This document shows, piece after piece, positions 6,384-13,049 of a stretch of 14,106 nt of DNA. Position 1 is the first letter of the stretch, and each line of letters begins with the position of its first letter. The notes below the pieces were generated by a model. The model had not been told where the DNA came from. It did not search any database and saw nothing but the letters and a program-made list of their open reading frames with translations. The stretch comes from Baffinella frigidus (Eukaryota; Cryptophyceae; Cryptomonadales; Baffinellaceae), in assembly GCA_026770585.1 (NCBI GenBank), contig MU647550.1, positions 48,629 through 62,734 of the forward strand, given 5' to 3'. Position numbers and translations under genes: made by a program.

Positions 6384-6780
6384 ATGTTGCGAGACCAATC
6401 AGGTCGCGGAGACTGCTTGCAGACATTGATTGGAGAGCTCCGCACATGCACGGTCCCACTCGAGAATGCTGGAGGATCCTATTTACATGTGGAGTTGTAA
6501 ATATTTGTGAGAGGATAAGGTCTTGCAACCTCGTGACTGGCCAATATATTGCTAGATACGTGACCAATCAACGAAAGTTACTACACAAATGCTCACTTCC
6601 AAAAACACTTTGGTTTTAACTAGGCCCCTCTGGCATTCTCGTGTGGCTGTACTGTACCAACCCAGTGGGCTCCCATTTCGGACATTTCGACCGAGAATCC
6701 TGTCGAACTATCCGTGAATAACATGTCTTTGTACCGAGCAATTGGAGAGCTCCGCGCATGCCCCGTCACTCATCCCACCA

Positions 6781-6915
6781 CCAGCCCTCCGAGGCGGACC
6801 AAATCGAGGCTGGAGCATGCGCCAATTCCTCGGGCGGCACCTTCGAATTCGAATGTGCCACCCGAGGAAACGGCTCCAAACAATCGTCGATTTGGTCCGC
6901 CTCATCCCAGGCTGG
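6781..6915 (+). mobile_element. Loopless foldback element centred on TTCGAATTCGAA
   Basis: GAGGCGGACCAAATCGA (from 6791) is exactly mirrored by TCGATTTGGTCCGCCTC (to 6903). The arms run through CCTCGGG(C/T)GGCAC to a perfect 12-base central palindrome at 6842-6853, with no loop. CCAGCC and GGCTGG extend the arms to 6781 and 6915. The reading frames across it are mirror images and not taken as genes. Confidence 0.8.
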
Positions 6916-7005
6916 CGTGGCGCGTTGGGCAGGTGAAGCAAGCAAGCGGTCGGCTGCACTGGACGGGTGATGCGAGCGGGGATTGACAGTGAGTTCAAGT
7001 TTTTT

Positions 7006-7008
<3 letters not shown>

Positions 7009-7055
<47 letters not shown>

Positions 7056-7074
7056 CGCTCTCTCCGTCCCTCCC

Positions 7075-7112
<38 letters not shown>

Positions 7113-7134
7113 GCTCTCTCTCGCGCTCTCTCTC
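7009..7134 (+). repeat. CT and TCTG microsatellite bracketed by direct repeats
   Basis: (CT)n at about 7010-7055, (TCTG)n at about 7076-7108, then more CT/CG-rich repeat. ATTGAC(A/G)GTGAGTTCAA flanks it on both sides (6982-6999 and 7150-7167). Confidence 0.9.
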
Positions 7135-7246
7135 GGAGGCACGCACCCGATTGACGGTGAGTTCAAATTGGAGCGCGGCAACTTCCTCCGCCGCGCGAAA
7201 CAGAACAATCTGCGCCCCCACCCAGAAAAGTTCATCTCGGATCATA

Positions 7247-7372
7247 CCACAATCTGTCCACATCAAAAGGCATAAGGTATCATCATTGTATACCTAAAAT
7301 AGCATATACACCCTCATCTTCCGCGTCGGAAGCGTAAGATAGCGGGACAGAATCTGTCCTGTTCCGAAATTA
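7247..7372 (+). repeat. Dispersed repeat R2, copy 1
   Basis: It begins CATACCACAATCTGTCC, has CCTAAAATAGCATATACACC in the middle and ends ACAGAATCTGTCCTGTTCCG. A related copy lies at 12767-12912. Both have imperfect inverted ends built on AGAATCTGTCC, so this is a candidate MITE family of about 125-145 bases. Confidence 0.55.
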
Positions 7373-7516
7373 AAGTGCACCCCTCTCAGCCTACCCGCCC
7401 AATCAACGAAAGCGAGCGCCAACATCAGCGTCCGCCAACGCCAACATCTGCGGCCGCCAACCAAGCGAGCGCCAACCACGCCAGGCGGAGGGTCCACCAC
7501 GCCCGCTCGCGCCCTT
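7373..7516. other. GCCAAC-rich stretch without a recognised gene
   Basis: Imperfect repeats of GCCAAC and GCGAGCGCCAAC between R2 and the next hairpin. No protein-like frame stands out on either strand. Confidence 0.4.
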
Positions 7517-7573
7517 CCTCTCGCCCCCTGGGGGTTGGCATCAGGCCGCTGCCAAACCTCAGGGGGCGAGAGG
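7517..7573 (+). repeat. 57-base GC-rich hairpin
   Basis: CCTCTCGCCCCCTG pairs exactly with CAGGGGGCGAGAGG, and the stem continues imperfectly through GGGTTGGCA and TGCCAAACC around a 9-base loop. It may be a small foldback. Nothing suggests a transcription terminator specifically. Confidence 0.7.
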
Positions 7574-7624
7574 TTGTCAGAACCTCTTGCTGCCCCGCTG
7601 CGCCTGGGGCAGCTGCCCACTCTA

Positions 7625-7790
7625 ATAGGGTAACGTCCTGAAAACCGGGTAGTTAGGCCTACGGTATTGACTGCGGTAGGGTTTAAGGCTCCTAGGACCC
7701 AATGTTTCGTAGGACTCCCCCTATGCCCCTACGGCCTACCGTAGGCGATACCGTAGGCTTAACTACCCGGTTTTCAGTCCATTAGCCTAT
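7625..7790 (+). mobile_element. Foldback element, family A, copy A3
   Basis: A 166-base hairpin with left arm ATAGGGTAAC and AACCGGGTAGTTAGGCCTAC, and right arm GTAGGCTTAACTACCCGG and ATTAGCCTAT. The interior CCCCCTATGCCCCTACGG followed by CCTACCGTAGG is almost identical to the core of family B. It ends 10 bases before the stop codon of the minus-strand gene at 7801, so it lies just downstream of that gene or cuts it short. Confidence 0.8.
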
Positions 7791-7800
7791 GAACTCAGGC

Positions 7801-7947
7801 TCAGCAAAGATGCTCGGGGCGGCAGGGGGCGGGGAGACGCACGACGGGGTTCTCGTTCAAGGCCCAGTCGAGCCTCCCCTCGGTGTGGTCAGTAGGGTCG
7901 TCGAGGAAGAAGCCCCACTTGGGCCTGTAGCGCAGCCGCTTCACCTT
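7801..7947 (-). CDS. Small signal-peptide protein, exon 2
   Basis: An acceptor (CCCGCGCAG, AG at 7949-7948) is followed by 48 codons to TGA at 7803-7801. The exon begins KVKRLRYRPKWGFFLDDPTD and continues HTEGRLDWALNENPVV, a convincing charged/aromatic domain. The last 12 or so residues (RLPAPCRPEHLC) are less convincing, and foldback A3 lies 10 bases further on. The true exon may therefore end earlier at a donor, or the gene may have been truncated by the element. Phase 0 matches the exon ending at 8283. The family is not recognised. Confidence 0.5.
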   Translation of the reverse strand, partial: KVKRLRYRPKWGFFLDDPTDHTEGRLDWALNENPVVRLPAPCRPEHLC

Positions 7948-7960
7948 CTGCGCGGGGGTG

Positions 7961-7988
7961 AGGGTTTAGGGTTTAGGGTTTAGGGTTT
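7961..7988 (+). repeat. Interstitial plant-type telomere repeat inside an intron
   Basis: Four units of TTTAGGG (CCCTAAA on the gene strand) lie 12 bases upstream of the 3' splice site at 7948. On the minus-strand transcript they make up much of the pyrimidine-rich tract. TTTAGGG is the telomere unit of most green plants and of dinoflagellates. Confidence 0.85.
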
Positions 7989-8282
7989 GCAATCACCGTG
8001 TTGGGATCACGCACTGAGACTTGCTGGAGGAGACAGGAACTTGCAAAGAGGTGCTCACAACCCCAAGTGCGGGGCCAAATTGGCAATCGCTGCACCAAAC
8101 TCCGGTTCCCCGCCAACGACAGGTAGACCACGTCTCTCCAGCGAAACCCGCTGGCTGGTCACCGAGGTCTGATACAGGGAGTCCGAAGCTACGGCCGAGG
8201 CAAAAAGCGAGTGTGCAGCCAATCCGCGGCGCTCACTGGGGAGCAGGAACAGACAGGGGTGGTGGGGGTATTCGGCACTCGC

Positions 8283-8507
8283 CTCCTCGTCTGACATGGG
8301 CTTCTCCCACTCGATGGTCGCCTTTTCCATCTTCTTTACCCTGCCCTGCAGTTCCCTCTGAGGGGGAGCCTTGTAGCTGAAGCGTATCCCGAGAAAGCTT
8401 CCGGTCTTGACCAGGGGATCCGGGCGGAGCGTCAGGTCCTGGCCGCTGGCCGCGGGTACGACCGCCACAGCCAGCAGCCCCGCTATCAGCAGCCCCGCAC
8501 GCCGCAT
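8283..8507 (-). CDS. Small signal-peptide protein, exon 1
   Basis: The ATG at 8507 starts MRRAGLLIAGLLAVAVVPAA with cleavage likely after the following SG, a textbook secretory or lumen-targeting signal. The mature part begins QDLTLRPDPLVKTGSFLGIR and ends EKATIEWEKPMSDEE (75 codons). The frame stays open further upstream to 8645, but that extension has no signal-like N-terminus, and the hydrophobic core requires the MRR start. The exon is best ended at 8283 with a GC donor (GCGAGT at 8282), giving phase 0 into AAG at 7947. No GT donor keeps the frame as well. Joined to exon 2, the protein would be about 123 aa. It faces the DUF1415-like gene head to head. Function is not recognised. Confidence 0.55.
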
Positions 8508-8715
8508 CGCTCCCTCCTTCTGCCCGAGATGTGGAGAGAGGGGTATTTCAAAAATCAATTTCTTTAGGTTTTTCGCGAGAGCCATTGGCCATCTCGTCCA
8601 AAAGTGGACAAACAGCTCCAAGGATAAGTAAACGGCTCCAATCACGAATTAGAAAGCCCCCTTTGGTTTTGACCATCAAATTGACCATCAACTTTTGCTC
8701 GGCCCCCTCGTCGCG
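8508..8715. promoter_or_regulatory. Shared intergenic region between two divergent genes
   Basis: 208 bases lie between the start codons at 8507 (minus) and 8716 (plus), so any promoters must overlap. It is more AT-rich than either coding side. It contains ATTGG at 8583-8587 and CCAAT at about 8639, both possible CCAAT-box words, and a direct repeat TGACCATCAA twice at 8670-8691. No clear TATA box was seen. A copy of 8655-8707 occurs at 13718-13771. Confidence 0.4.
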
Positions 8716-9030
8716 ATGCGCCTCGCCTCGACGCTGATCGCGCTGCTGATCGCCAACGACGTGTCCTCGCCGGCGCTCTCCTTCCACCTCCCACTCCTCT
8801 CACCGAACGCGGGCCGCGTTGCGACCTCGCGGCACGGGGCAGATGCCCGTGGTGCCATGCGGCGGGAGTGGTGCCTGGGCGCGCCGCCGGCTCTGCGCAG
8901 CGGACACATAGTGCGCCTTGCCGCCAGCGCCTCCGACGACTGGTTGGTGGAGAGCGCGGGGGTTCCCGTGGGGCGGGTAGTACGAGCGGAAGGAGGCACC
9001 ACAGCCGCCGCAGTCGCCTGCTGGCGCGAG
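8716..9030 (+). CDS. DUF1415-like gene, candidate exon 1 (targeting leader)
   Basis: The first ATG in the open frame starts MRLASTLIALLIA, a hydrophobic signal-like core, followed by SSPALSFHLPLLSP and a Ser/Arg/Ala-rich stretch. Small-residue cleavage followed by Phe (ALS then F) is reminiscent of bipartite plastid leaders in algae with complex plastids, but it is only one resemblance. The exon continues WCLGAPPALRSGHIVRLAAS and ends VACWRE at 9030, followed by GTGGGC. It has 105 codons with very high GC3. The longer minus-strand frame over the same bases is Arg-rich and is a shadow. Confidence 0.5.
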
Positions 9031-9071
9031 GTGGGCCCGCCATCTTCCCTTGTGTGTATCAACATGCGGAG

Positions 9072-9252
9072 GCGGGTGGAGTGCCTTCCATGACCATGCC
9101 CATGCTCATCCTGGGCGGCGGCGGTGTGCACCAGGCGGTGGCAGCGGCTGAAGCTGGAGCGGCGCCAGCCGTCGCGGTTGTTCTGCCTGGCGTCGATCCT
9201 GAGGTGCCGATGGAGATCGCCGCCCTGATGATGGAACTTTCTCCCGCCCAAG
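9072..9252 (+). CDS. DUF1415-like gene, candidate exon 2
   Basis: Sixty codons plus one base. The acceptor AG at 9070-9071 leaves phase 0, equal to the upstream donor, and the strong donor GTATGT at 9253 leaves phase 1. The protein contains MTMPMLILGGGGVHQAVAAA, then PAVAVVLPGVDPEVPMEIAA and LMMELSPAQ. The family of this part is not recognised. The intron before it would be only 41 bases (9031-9071), which is short. The alternative is an indel or an independent start at the ATG at 9090. Confidence 0.5.
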
Positions 9253-9314
9253 GTATGTCCCGTGCACGCACCTACTACACACAGCATCATGCGTCAGAAC
9301 AGGCGTTTTGGGGC

Positions 9315-9362
9315 GGAGGGGATGGCGGGGGCGGTAGCGGCAGAGGGCGCGTTTGACTTTGA
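9315..9362 (+). pseudogene. Duplicate of exon 3 acceptor and first codons
   Basis: GGCGGTAGCGGCAGAGG with its AG at 9342-9343 repeats the real acceptor at 9481-9482 (offset 139). The codons that follow would read E-GAFDFDIL where the real exon reads E-DAVDWDVR. The substitutions are conservative (Val/Phe, Trp/Phe, Val/Ile). No donor follows before the GA repeat. It is a decoy acceptor inside intron 2. Confidence 0.5.
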
Positions 9363-9380
9363 CATTCTGAGGCGGAGCGG

Positions 9381-9440
9381 AAAGCGAGAGAGAGAGCGAG
9401 CAAGCGAAAGAACGTGAGAGCGTGAGAGAGCGACAGAGCA
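9381..9440 (+). repeat. Short GA-rich block in intron 2
   Basis: GAGAGAGAGAGCGAGCAAGCG-like sequence between the decoy and the real exon 3 acceptor. Confidence 0.85.
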
Positions 9441-9482
9441 TTCTGACGCGGAGGGGGTGGATGGCAGGGGCGGTAGCGGCAG

Positions 9483-9553
9483 AGGATGCGGTTGACTGGG
9501 ACGTGCGCGTCCTCTCTGCCGCGCCGGAGCCGACCCTCCTCATCCACATGAAG
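9483..9553 (+). CDS. DUF1415-like gene, candidate exon 3
   Basis: The acceptor GCGGCAG (AG at 9481-9482) is followed by AG, which completes a Glu codon with the G left at 9252. Then comes DAVDWDVRVLSAAPEPTLLI followed by HMK, and a donor GTGCCT at 9554. Phase 0 at the end matches exon 4. If the intron is not removed, the frame stops at TAA 9593-9595, giving a 202-aa product, so a separate small gene ending here is the main alternative to the six-exon model. Confidence 0.5.
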
Positions 9554-9593
9554 GTGCCTCGCCCGCCCGATTCTGCCCCCCATCAGGCCACCT

Positions 9594-9838
9594 AAACCCG
9601 AAACCCGAAACCCGGAGCCCGAAACCCGAAAACCAGAACCCGAAACCCGAAACCCGAAACCCGAAACCCGAAATCCGAAAACCGAAACCCTACATCCTAC
9701 ATCCTACACCCTACTCCCTACACCCTCAACCCTGAACCCTACACCCTAACCCATAAACCATAAACCCTAAACCATAAACCATAAACCATAACCCCCACAC
9801 CCTGAAACCTAAACCCTAAAACCGAAACGCTCAACCCC
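9594..9838 (+). repeat. Degenerate telomere-like satellite
   Basis: Successive zones of AAACCCG, CCTACAC/CCTACAT, AACCATA and AACCCTA heptamers, all one or two steps from CCCTAAA. They fill the start of intron 3. The zoning suggests local expansion of several variants, and the arrays are not at a chromosome end here. Confidence 0.85.
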
Positions 9839-9929
9839 AAAGCCGCAACGCAGGGTTCAGCGATCCCCGCGCCAGCCGAGGCAGCCGCGCCCCTTCGCGA
9901 GGTTCGCTCATATAAAAACGCCCACCCCC

Positions 9930-9990
9930 TAGGACCCCCATAGGGCCCTAGGCATAGCCCTACTGTAGGGCCCTAGAGCTAGGGGTTCAG
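9930..9990 (+). repeat. Relict of the CCTACCGTAGG foldback group
   Basis: CCCCCTAGGACCCCCATAGG, GGCATAGCCCTACTGTAGGG and CCTAGAGCTAGGGG form an imperfect inverted repeat. Its CTAGGAC and CCTACNGTAGG words match families A and B. Confidence 0.4.
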
Positions 9991-10063
9991 CCCCTTGGCG
10001 AGGTTCGCCCCCTTTGCCCAACCATGCCCGATGTGCCGCTCCGTGGCGGGAGAGCTCTCCGTG

Positions 10064-10345
10064 GGTGGGCGGTGCCGGTGCCGGGATATGAGGCTTCGTC
10101 ACCCGCCACCGCCACGCTCGACTAATATGGGGGTGTGTGATGTTTGGGGGTGGGTGGGTGCAGGTGGAAACACAGCGTCGTGTGTGGGCGGTGCCGGTGC
10201 CGGGATTTGAGGGTTCGTCGAGTGTGGCGGTGGCGGGTGAGCGCGGGAGAGGGTGGGTGTTGTGTGGGGGTGGAGGGCCTCAGTGTGGCGGTGGCGGGAG
10301 AGGGTGGGTGTTGTGGGTGGGTGGTTGCAGGTGGAAAGCGAAGTT
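10064..10345 (+). repeat. Tandem duplications including two exon 4 edge copies
   Basis: GTGGGCGGTGCCGGTGCCGG followed by GAT(A/T)TGAGG occurs at 10064 and 10184. GTGTGGCGGTGGCGGG and GAGAGGGTGGGTGTTGTG occur twice at about 10221 and 10283. Exon 4's acceptor and start (CAGGTGGAAA) appear at 10161 (followed by CACAGCG, as in the real exon) and at 10328 (GTGGAAAGCG). Neither copy continues into the rest of exon 4. Confidence 0.6.
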
Positions 10346-10415
10346 TGTTAGGTTGACATGTCGACGGCACACGCGAGGGGGAGAGATGATCGAGCCGCAG
10401 GGCTCTAACTACTAC

Positions 10416-10592
10416 AAAGCCACAGGGGACTTCTCAAATTCTTGGACACGACTCTAAAACTATTTGTAGGTTACCTTTTGACGAATTTTGGCCACGCCCT
10501 GAGGGTAAAAATTGCCTTTTGAGGGGAAAATGGCTCCAGAGTAGCGGACATCAGAGTGTCCGCTACTTTTTGAGACTTCCCCTGTGGCTTTT
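10416..10592 (+). mobile_element. MITE-like element with nested hairpin (H)
   Basis: Terminal inverted repeats of about 25 bases (AAAGCCACAGGGGACTTCTC against the complement of GAGACTTCCCCTGTGGCTTT). Inside, 10540-10567 forms a perfect 11-base stem (AGTAGCGGACA, loop TCAGAG). It lies 51 bases upstream of exon 4 and has no coding capacity. Confidence 0.75.
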
Positions 10593-10643
10593 CGGTAGAA
10601 CGCCGAGAGCGCCGAGAGGTGATGCGTGTGGGGGGGGGGGCAG

Positions 10644-10697
10644 GTGGAAACACAGCGGATCCAGAACTGGGTGCAGCGCGTCATCATTGGCATGAAG
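10644..10697 (+). CDS. DUF1415-like gene, candidate exon 4
   Basis: Eighteen codons, VETQRIQNWVQRVIIGMK, lie between a G12CAG acceptor (AG at 10642-10643) and a donor GTCTCT that opens a CT microsatellite. DUF1415 proteins (Pfam PF07209, mostly bacterial and algal, function unknown) begin with a T-R-x-W-[LIV]-x-x-[VA]-[VI]-I-G-L-N-L-C-P-F-A motif. Here TQRIQNWVQRVIIGMK supplies the first half and exon 5 supplies VCPF. Both exon ends are phase 0. Confidence 0.6.
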
Positions 10698-10698
10698 G

Positions 10699-10749
10699 TC
10701 TCTCTCTCTCTCTCTCTCTCTTTCGCGCGCTCTCTCTCTCTCTCTCTCC

Positions 10750-10780
<31 letters not shown>

Positions 10781-10782
10781 CA
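10699..10782 (+). repeat. CT microsatellite at the start of intron 4
   Basis: (CT)n with TTTCGCGCG and CCCTC interruptions starts directly at the exon 4 donor. Confidence 0.9.
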
Positions 10783-10943
10783 CTTGCTCGTAACTCACTC
10801 CTCTTGCTTCAGCGGTTGCTTCACGCCTGCTCGCTCGACACCATTGCGTTGATCTGCCACTGCTGGGAACTCCGAAACGCTGGAAATCACTCCTCCTCCT
10901 GCGTCCTCCACGCCAGAATGATCGCGGGAAACCGACGCCTTAT

Positions 10944-10963
10944 CCGCGCCAGATCTGGCGCGG
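10944..10963 (+). repeat. 20-base perfect palindrome
   Basis: CCGCGCCAGATCTGGCGCGG, in intron 4. Confidence 0.9.
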
Positions 10964-11172
10964 TTGACTTAAGAATTCCAGGCATTCCCCTTGAAAGATG
11001 TCAAACGTGGATGTTTCGAGTGCCCTGGCGTGTCTTGCTTCGCACCTACTGGCTCGACACCCGTGCTGCGGTTTTCCGACTGCGGCTAATGGGGCGTGAT
11101 CAATGTGGTGAGGTGAGGGCGATGGTGCAGGTGTGCATGCGCTGTGATTTGCCACTGCTGCCGTTGGCTATG

Positions 11173-11310
11173 CTAGACCTGAGTGTGGGCAATCGCATCG
11201 AGTCGGTTTACACAAAAAGGCCGGATTTCCGTCCTTTACTCCAAAAGTTGACAGAATTTGAAGGGAATTTGTCGAAATTGACTTTTGCGATTGCTTCCAC
11301 TCAGGTCTAG
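11173..11310 (+). mobile_element. MITE-like element beginning and ending in CTAG (I)
   Basis: Terminal inverted repeats CTAGACCTGAGTGTGGGCAA and the complement of TTGCTTCCACTCAGGTCTAG, extending to GCA/TGC, span 138 bases. The CTAG ends recall family F, but the interior differs. No clear target duplication. Confidence 0.75.
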
Positions 11311-11420
11311 AGTAGAAATCACTCCTCCTCCTGTGTCCTTGTTTCACTCCTGTTCAATACCAGTGCTGCGGAATGCTGACTGCTCCCGTTGGGGCGTGAG
11401 CCTTCCTCTTCTTCTTCCTT

Positions 11421-11515
11421 ATTACTCTCGATACAGGTCCTAAACGAGGCTCTTGAGCCTTGAGTTGAGTGATACACAAGTCGATGAGCCTTGAAAAACG
11501 GGCCCGCCTCAGAGT
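11421..11515 (-). repeat. Dispersed repeat R3, copy 2 (reverse orientation)
   Basis: Reverse complement of 1270-1365, including ATTACTCTCGATACAGGTCC, TTGAGTTGAGTGATACA and CGGGCCCGCCTCAGAG. Confidence 0.6.
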
Positions 11516-11790
11516 CCGGTGGTTGATGGAATGACTGACTGGATCAGAACCTCTTTTTTTGAGCCTGTGTTCACGCCCCAACCTGTGTCGAGAGTAATGA
11601 ATAACTGCTTCCGTTGGGGCGTGAGCAATGCAATGCCAACCAGGATCTTTTACCTTGAGTGAACAAAGCTGATCCTCGGCAGTAAGTTGCCATTTCGTTT
11701 AGATGGACCGGCTCTGGGAGCCGGCATTTGACTTAAGGCTGTGGTTTTCAGAGGGAGTTGACTTAGGCGAAATGTTCTGGCTCAGAGTGC
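11516..11790. other. Intron 4 stretch without a recognised feature
   Basis: Moderately AT-rich sequence containing one more copy of the GTTGGGGCGTGAG word. No frame resembles a DUF1415 segment. Confidence 0.4.
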
Positions 11791-11860
11791 AATGTGGTGA
11801 GGCGAGAACGATGCGGCAGGTTTTTCCCTTCACGCAATCCGGTCAATCTTGCGGCGAGAT
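11791..11860 (+). pseudogene. Exon 5 edge copy 1 (frameshifted)
   Basis: Shared intron tail AATGTGGTGAGGCGAG, then ATGCGGCAG with AG at 11818-11819, then an exon start reading VFPFTQS. The Cys of the CPF motif is replaced by Phe, and one extra base after TCC shifts the frame. It uses CAA TCC where the intact exon uses CAG TCG. Confidence 0.6.
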
Positions 11861-11983
11861 GATTCTACCCGGAAAAGACGCTAAAAGATTTGGGAATTGG
11901 AGCTCTTTGCCGCCGCTACAACATTTTTTTGTACCGCGAAACACTTTTAGTGCGAAACGTTGCGTATGAAATCCCCACTTGTG

Positions 11984-12060
11984 GCATGGCGTGGTGCTGG
12001 CGATGGAGCAGGTGTGTCCCTTCACGCAATCCGTCAATCTTCGGGCCTCGAAAACGTCGC
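11984..12060 (+). pseudogene. Exon 5 edge copy 2
   Basis: The AG at 12010-12011 is followed by VCPFTQSVNL, identical to the intact exon at protein level but with CAA TCC for CAG TCG, both synonymous. The codons after AATCTT diverge (RASKTS), with no donor in the expected place. Confidence 0.6.
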
Positions 12061-12151
12061 TATGTCGAAGCTATTACAGCAAAATAAGAGAGAAACCACC
12101 CTTAAGATAGCAGAAAACAGTAATGTGGTAAGGTGCGGGCGATGGTGGCAG

Positions 12152-12202
12152 GTGTGTCCCTTCACGCAGTCGGTCAATCTTGCGGCGACGGGGCTCGAAA
12201 AG
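12152..12202 (+). CDS. DUF1415-like gene, candidate exon 5 (CPF motif)
   Basis: Seventeen codons, VCPFTQSVNLAATGLEK, follow the acceptor GGTGGCAG (AG at 12150-12151) and precede a donor GTCCGC. It is phase 0 at both ends, so exon 4's IIGMK joins VCPF to give the IIGMKVCPF core that corresponds to the family's IGLNLCPFA. This copy, rather than 11820 or 12012, is chosen because it alone continues to an in-phase donor. The donor is weak beyond GT. Confidence 0.6.
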
Positions 12203-12251
12203 GTCCGCTCCCAATCCTGAAATTGCAACAGGGGTACGAAACCCACACAAC

Positions 12252-12401
12252 AGCGGGCTACGAGGGGATCTTCGGGCTCTGAGAGCCCGAGTTTCCGTTA
12301 CCTTGTCTGTAGGAACCCCCCCTATGTCCCTACGGATTGCCTACCGTAGGGTCCTAGGTCTTATCGCTGAAGGGTTATTCGAAATCCCTTGGAAGTCCGC
12401 T
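12252..12401 (+). mobile_element. Foldback element, family B, copy 2
   Basis: A 150-base element, the same length as copy 1 and highly similar (CTCTGAGAGCCCGAGTTTCC, CTACGGATTGCCTACCGTAG, CTTATCGCTGAAGGG). Termini are AGCGGGCTACGAGGGGATC and the complement of AATCCCTTGGAAGTCCGCT. It lies in intron 5, 50 bases after the exon 5 donor. Confidence 0.8.
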
Positions 12402-12544
12402 GTGTGGCACTAGGGCGTGACGGCGTGGCACACGTTTTTTGAGTCAGTGACATCAGCACCCTGATGCTTTTTCGAGTCGCACCCTGATGTCGGACTGGGA
12501 GCTCGGGCACCAGAGCTGTCAGAGCTTCTAGTCCCGCAGTCAGC

Positions 12545-12640
12545 CACTTAGCAGCAACCGGGGTCTTCACGGATGCAGTCCATCTAAACTATTTGTACTA
12601 GGATCTTATCCATTGCTATGGATTCCAGCCGGAATTTCCC
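12545..12640 (-). repeat. Dispersed repeat R1, copy 3 (reverse orientation)
   Basis: Reverse complement of the R1 family: CCACTTAGCAGCAACCGGGG, TCTTCACGGATGCAGTCCAT and TCTTATCCATTGCTATGG. Confidence 0.65.
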
Positions 12641-12661
12641 CCCGAGAATCCGGGGGGAAAT
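12634..12661 (+). repeat. 11-base perfect hairpin at the end of R1 copy 3
   Basis: ATTTCCCCCCG, loop AGAATC, CGGGGGGAAAT. Confidence 0.85.
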
Positions 12662-12766
12662 ATCTTGGGTCGCTGCTAAGTGGACCGCACCCTGGCGTCA
12701 GTGCGTGTATTGTTGGGAACTCCGACCGGAGAAGCGCAGGGCGTGAAGGCTGGCGGGCTCTCACTT

Positions 12767-12912
12767 TGATCTCACAACATACCAGAATCTGTCCTGATGT
12801 ATGCTATCTTAAGCCTTGGTTTTATGCCTAAAATGTCATATACACCCCTATGGTCGGTGTTGGACGCCACACGAGGCGGGGCAGATTCTGTTTTGTTCTG
12901 AAATGAAAAGGA
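12767..12912 (+). repeat. Dispersed repeat R2, copy 2
   Basis: ACATACCAGAATCTGTCCTG at the start, CCTAAAATGTCATATACACC in the middle and GGGCAGATTCTGTTTTGTTC at the end. It parallels 7247-7372 with indels. Confidence 0.55.
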
Positions 12913-13049
12913 GGCAGGTAGGCGTGATCCCGAAAAGTGCAGGGGGTGAAATCTAGGTGGCGGTCTCAACTGGCGGGCAACGTTGTGTGCCCCAGTGACG
13001 TGCATGGCGTTGACGCTCATCGGCTTTGTCCTCGTGGGTAACGTGGCAG

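Larger units (their letters stand above)
10826..11420 (+). repeat. Degenerate repeats in intron 4
   Basis: GAAATCACTCCTCCTCCTG occurs at about 10883 and 11317. CTCGACACC(A/C) contexts occur at 10836 and 11052. The word C(C/T)GTTGGGGCGTGAG occurs at about 11388 and 11612. The mixture looks like old duplications of intron sequence. At 11101-11140 there is a degraded copy of the exon 5 edge (GCGATGGTGCAGGTGTGCA). Confidence 0.5.

Noticed and set aside
6341-6619. 92-codon plus-strand frame
   Set aside because: It begins inside MITE F2 and has no ordered or family-like sequence.
7172-7275. Possible coding island (plus ERGNFLRRAKQNN, minus MIRDELFWVGAQIVLF)
   Set aside because: Both strands look equally protein-like, and no phase-compatible partner exon was found.
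8508-8645. Upstream extension of the signal-peptide protein to 8645
   Set aside because: It would place the hydrophobic signal 46 residues inside the protein and would cover the divergent promoter region.
10826-12246. A CRISPR-like array from the four spaced exon 5 edge copies
   Set aside because: The copies are degenerate, irregularly spaced (140 to about 690 bases), carry splice sites and coding sequence, and lie in a eukaryotic intron.
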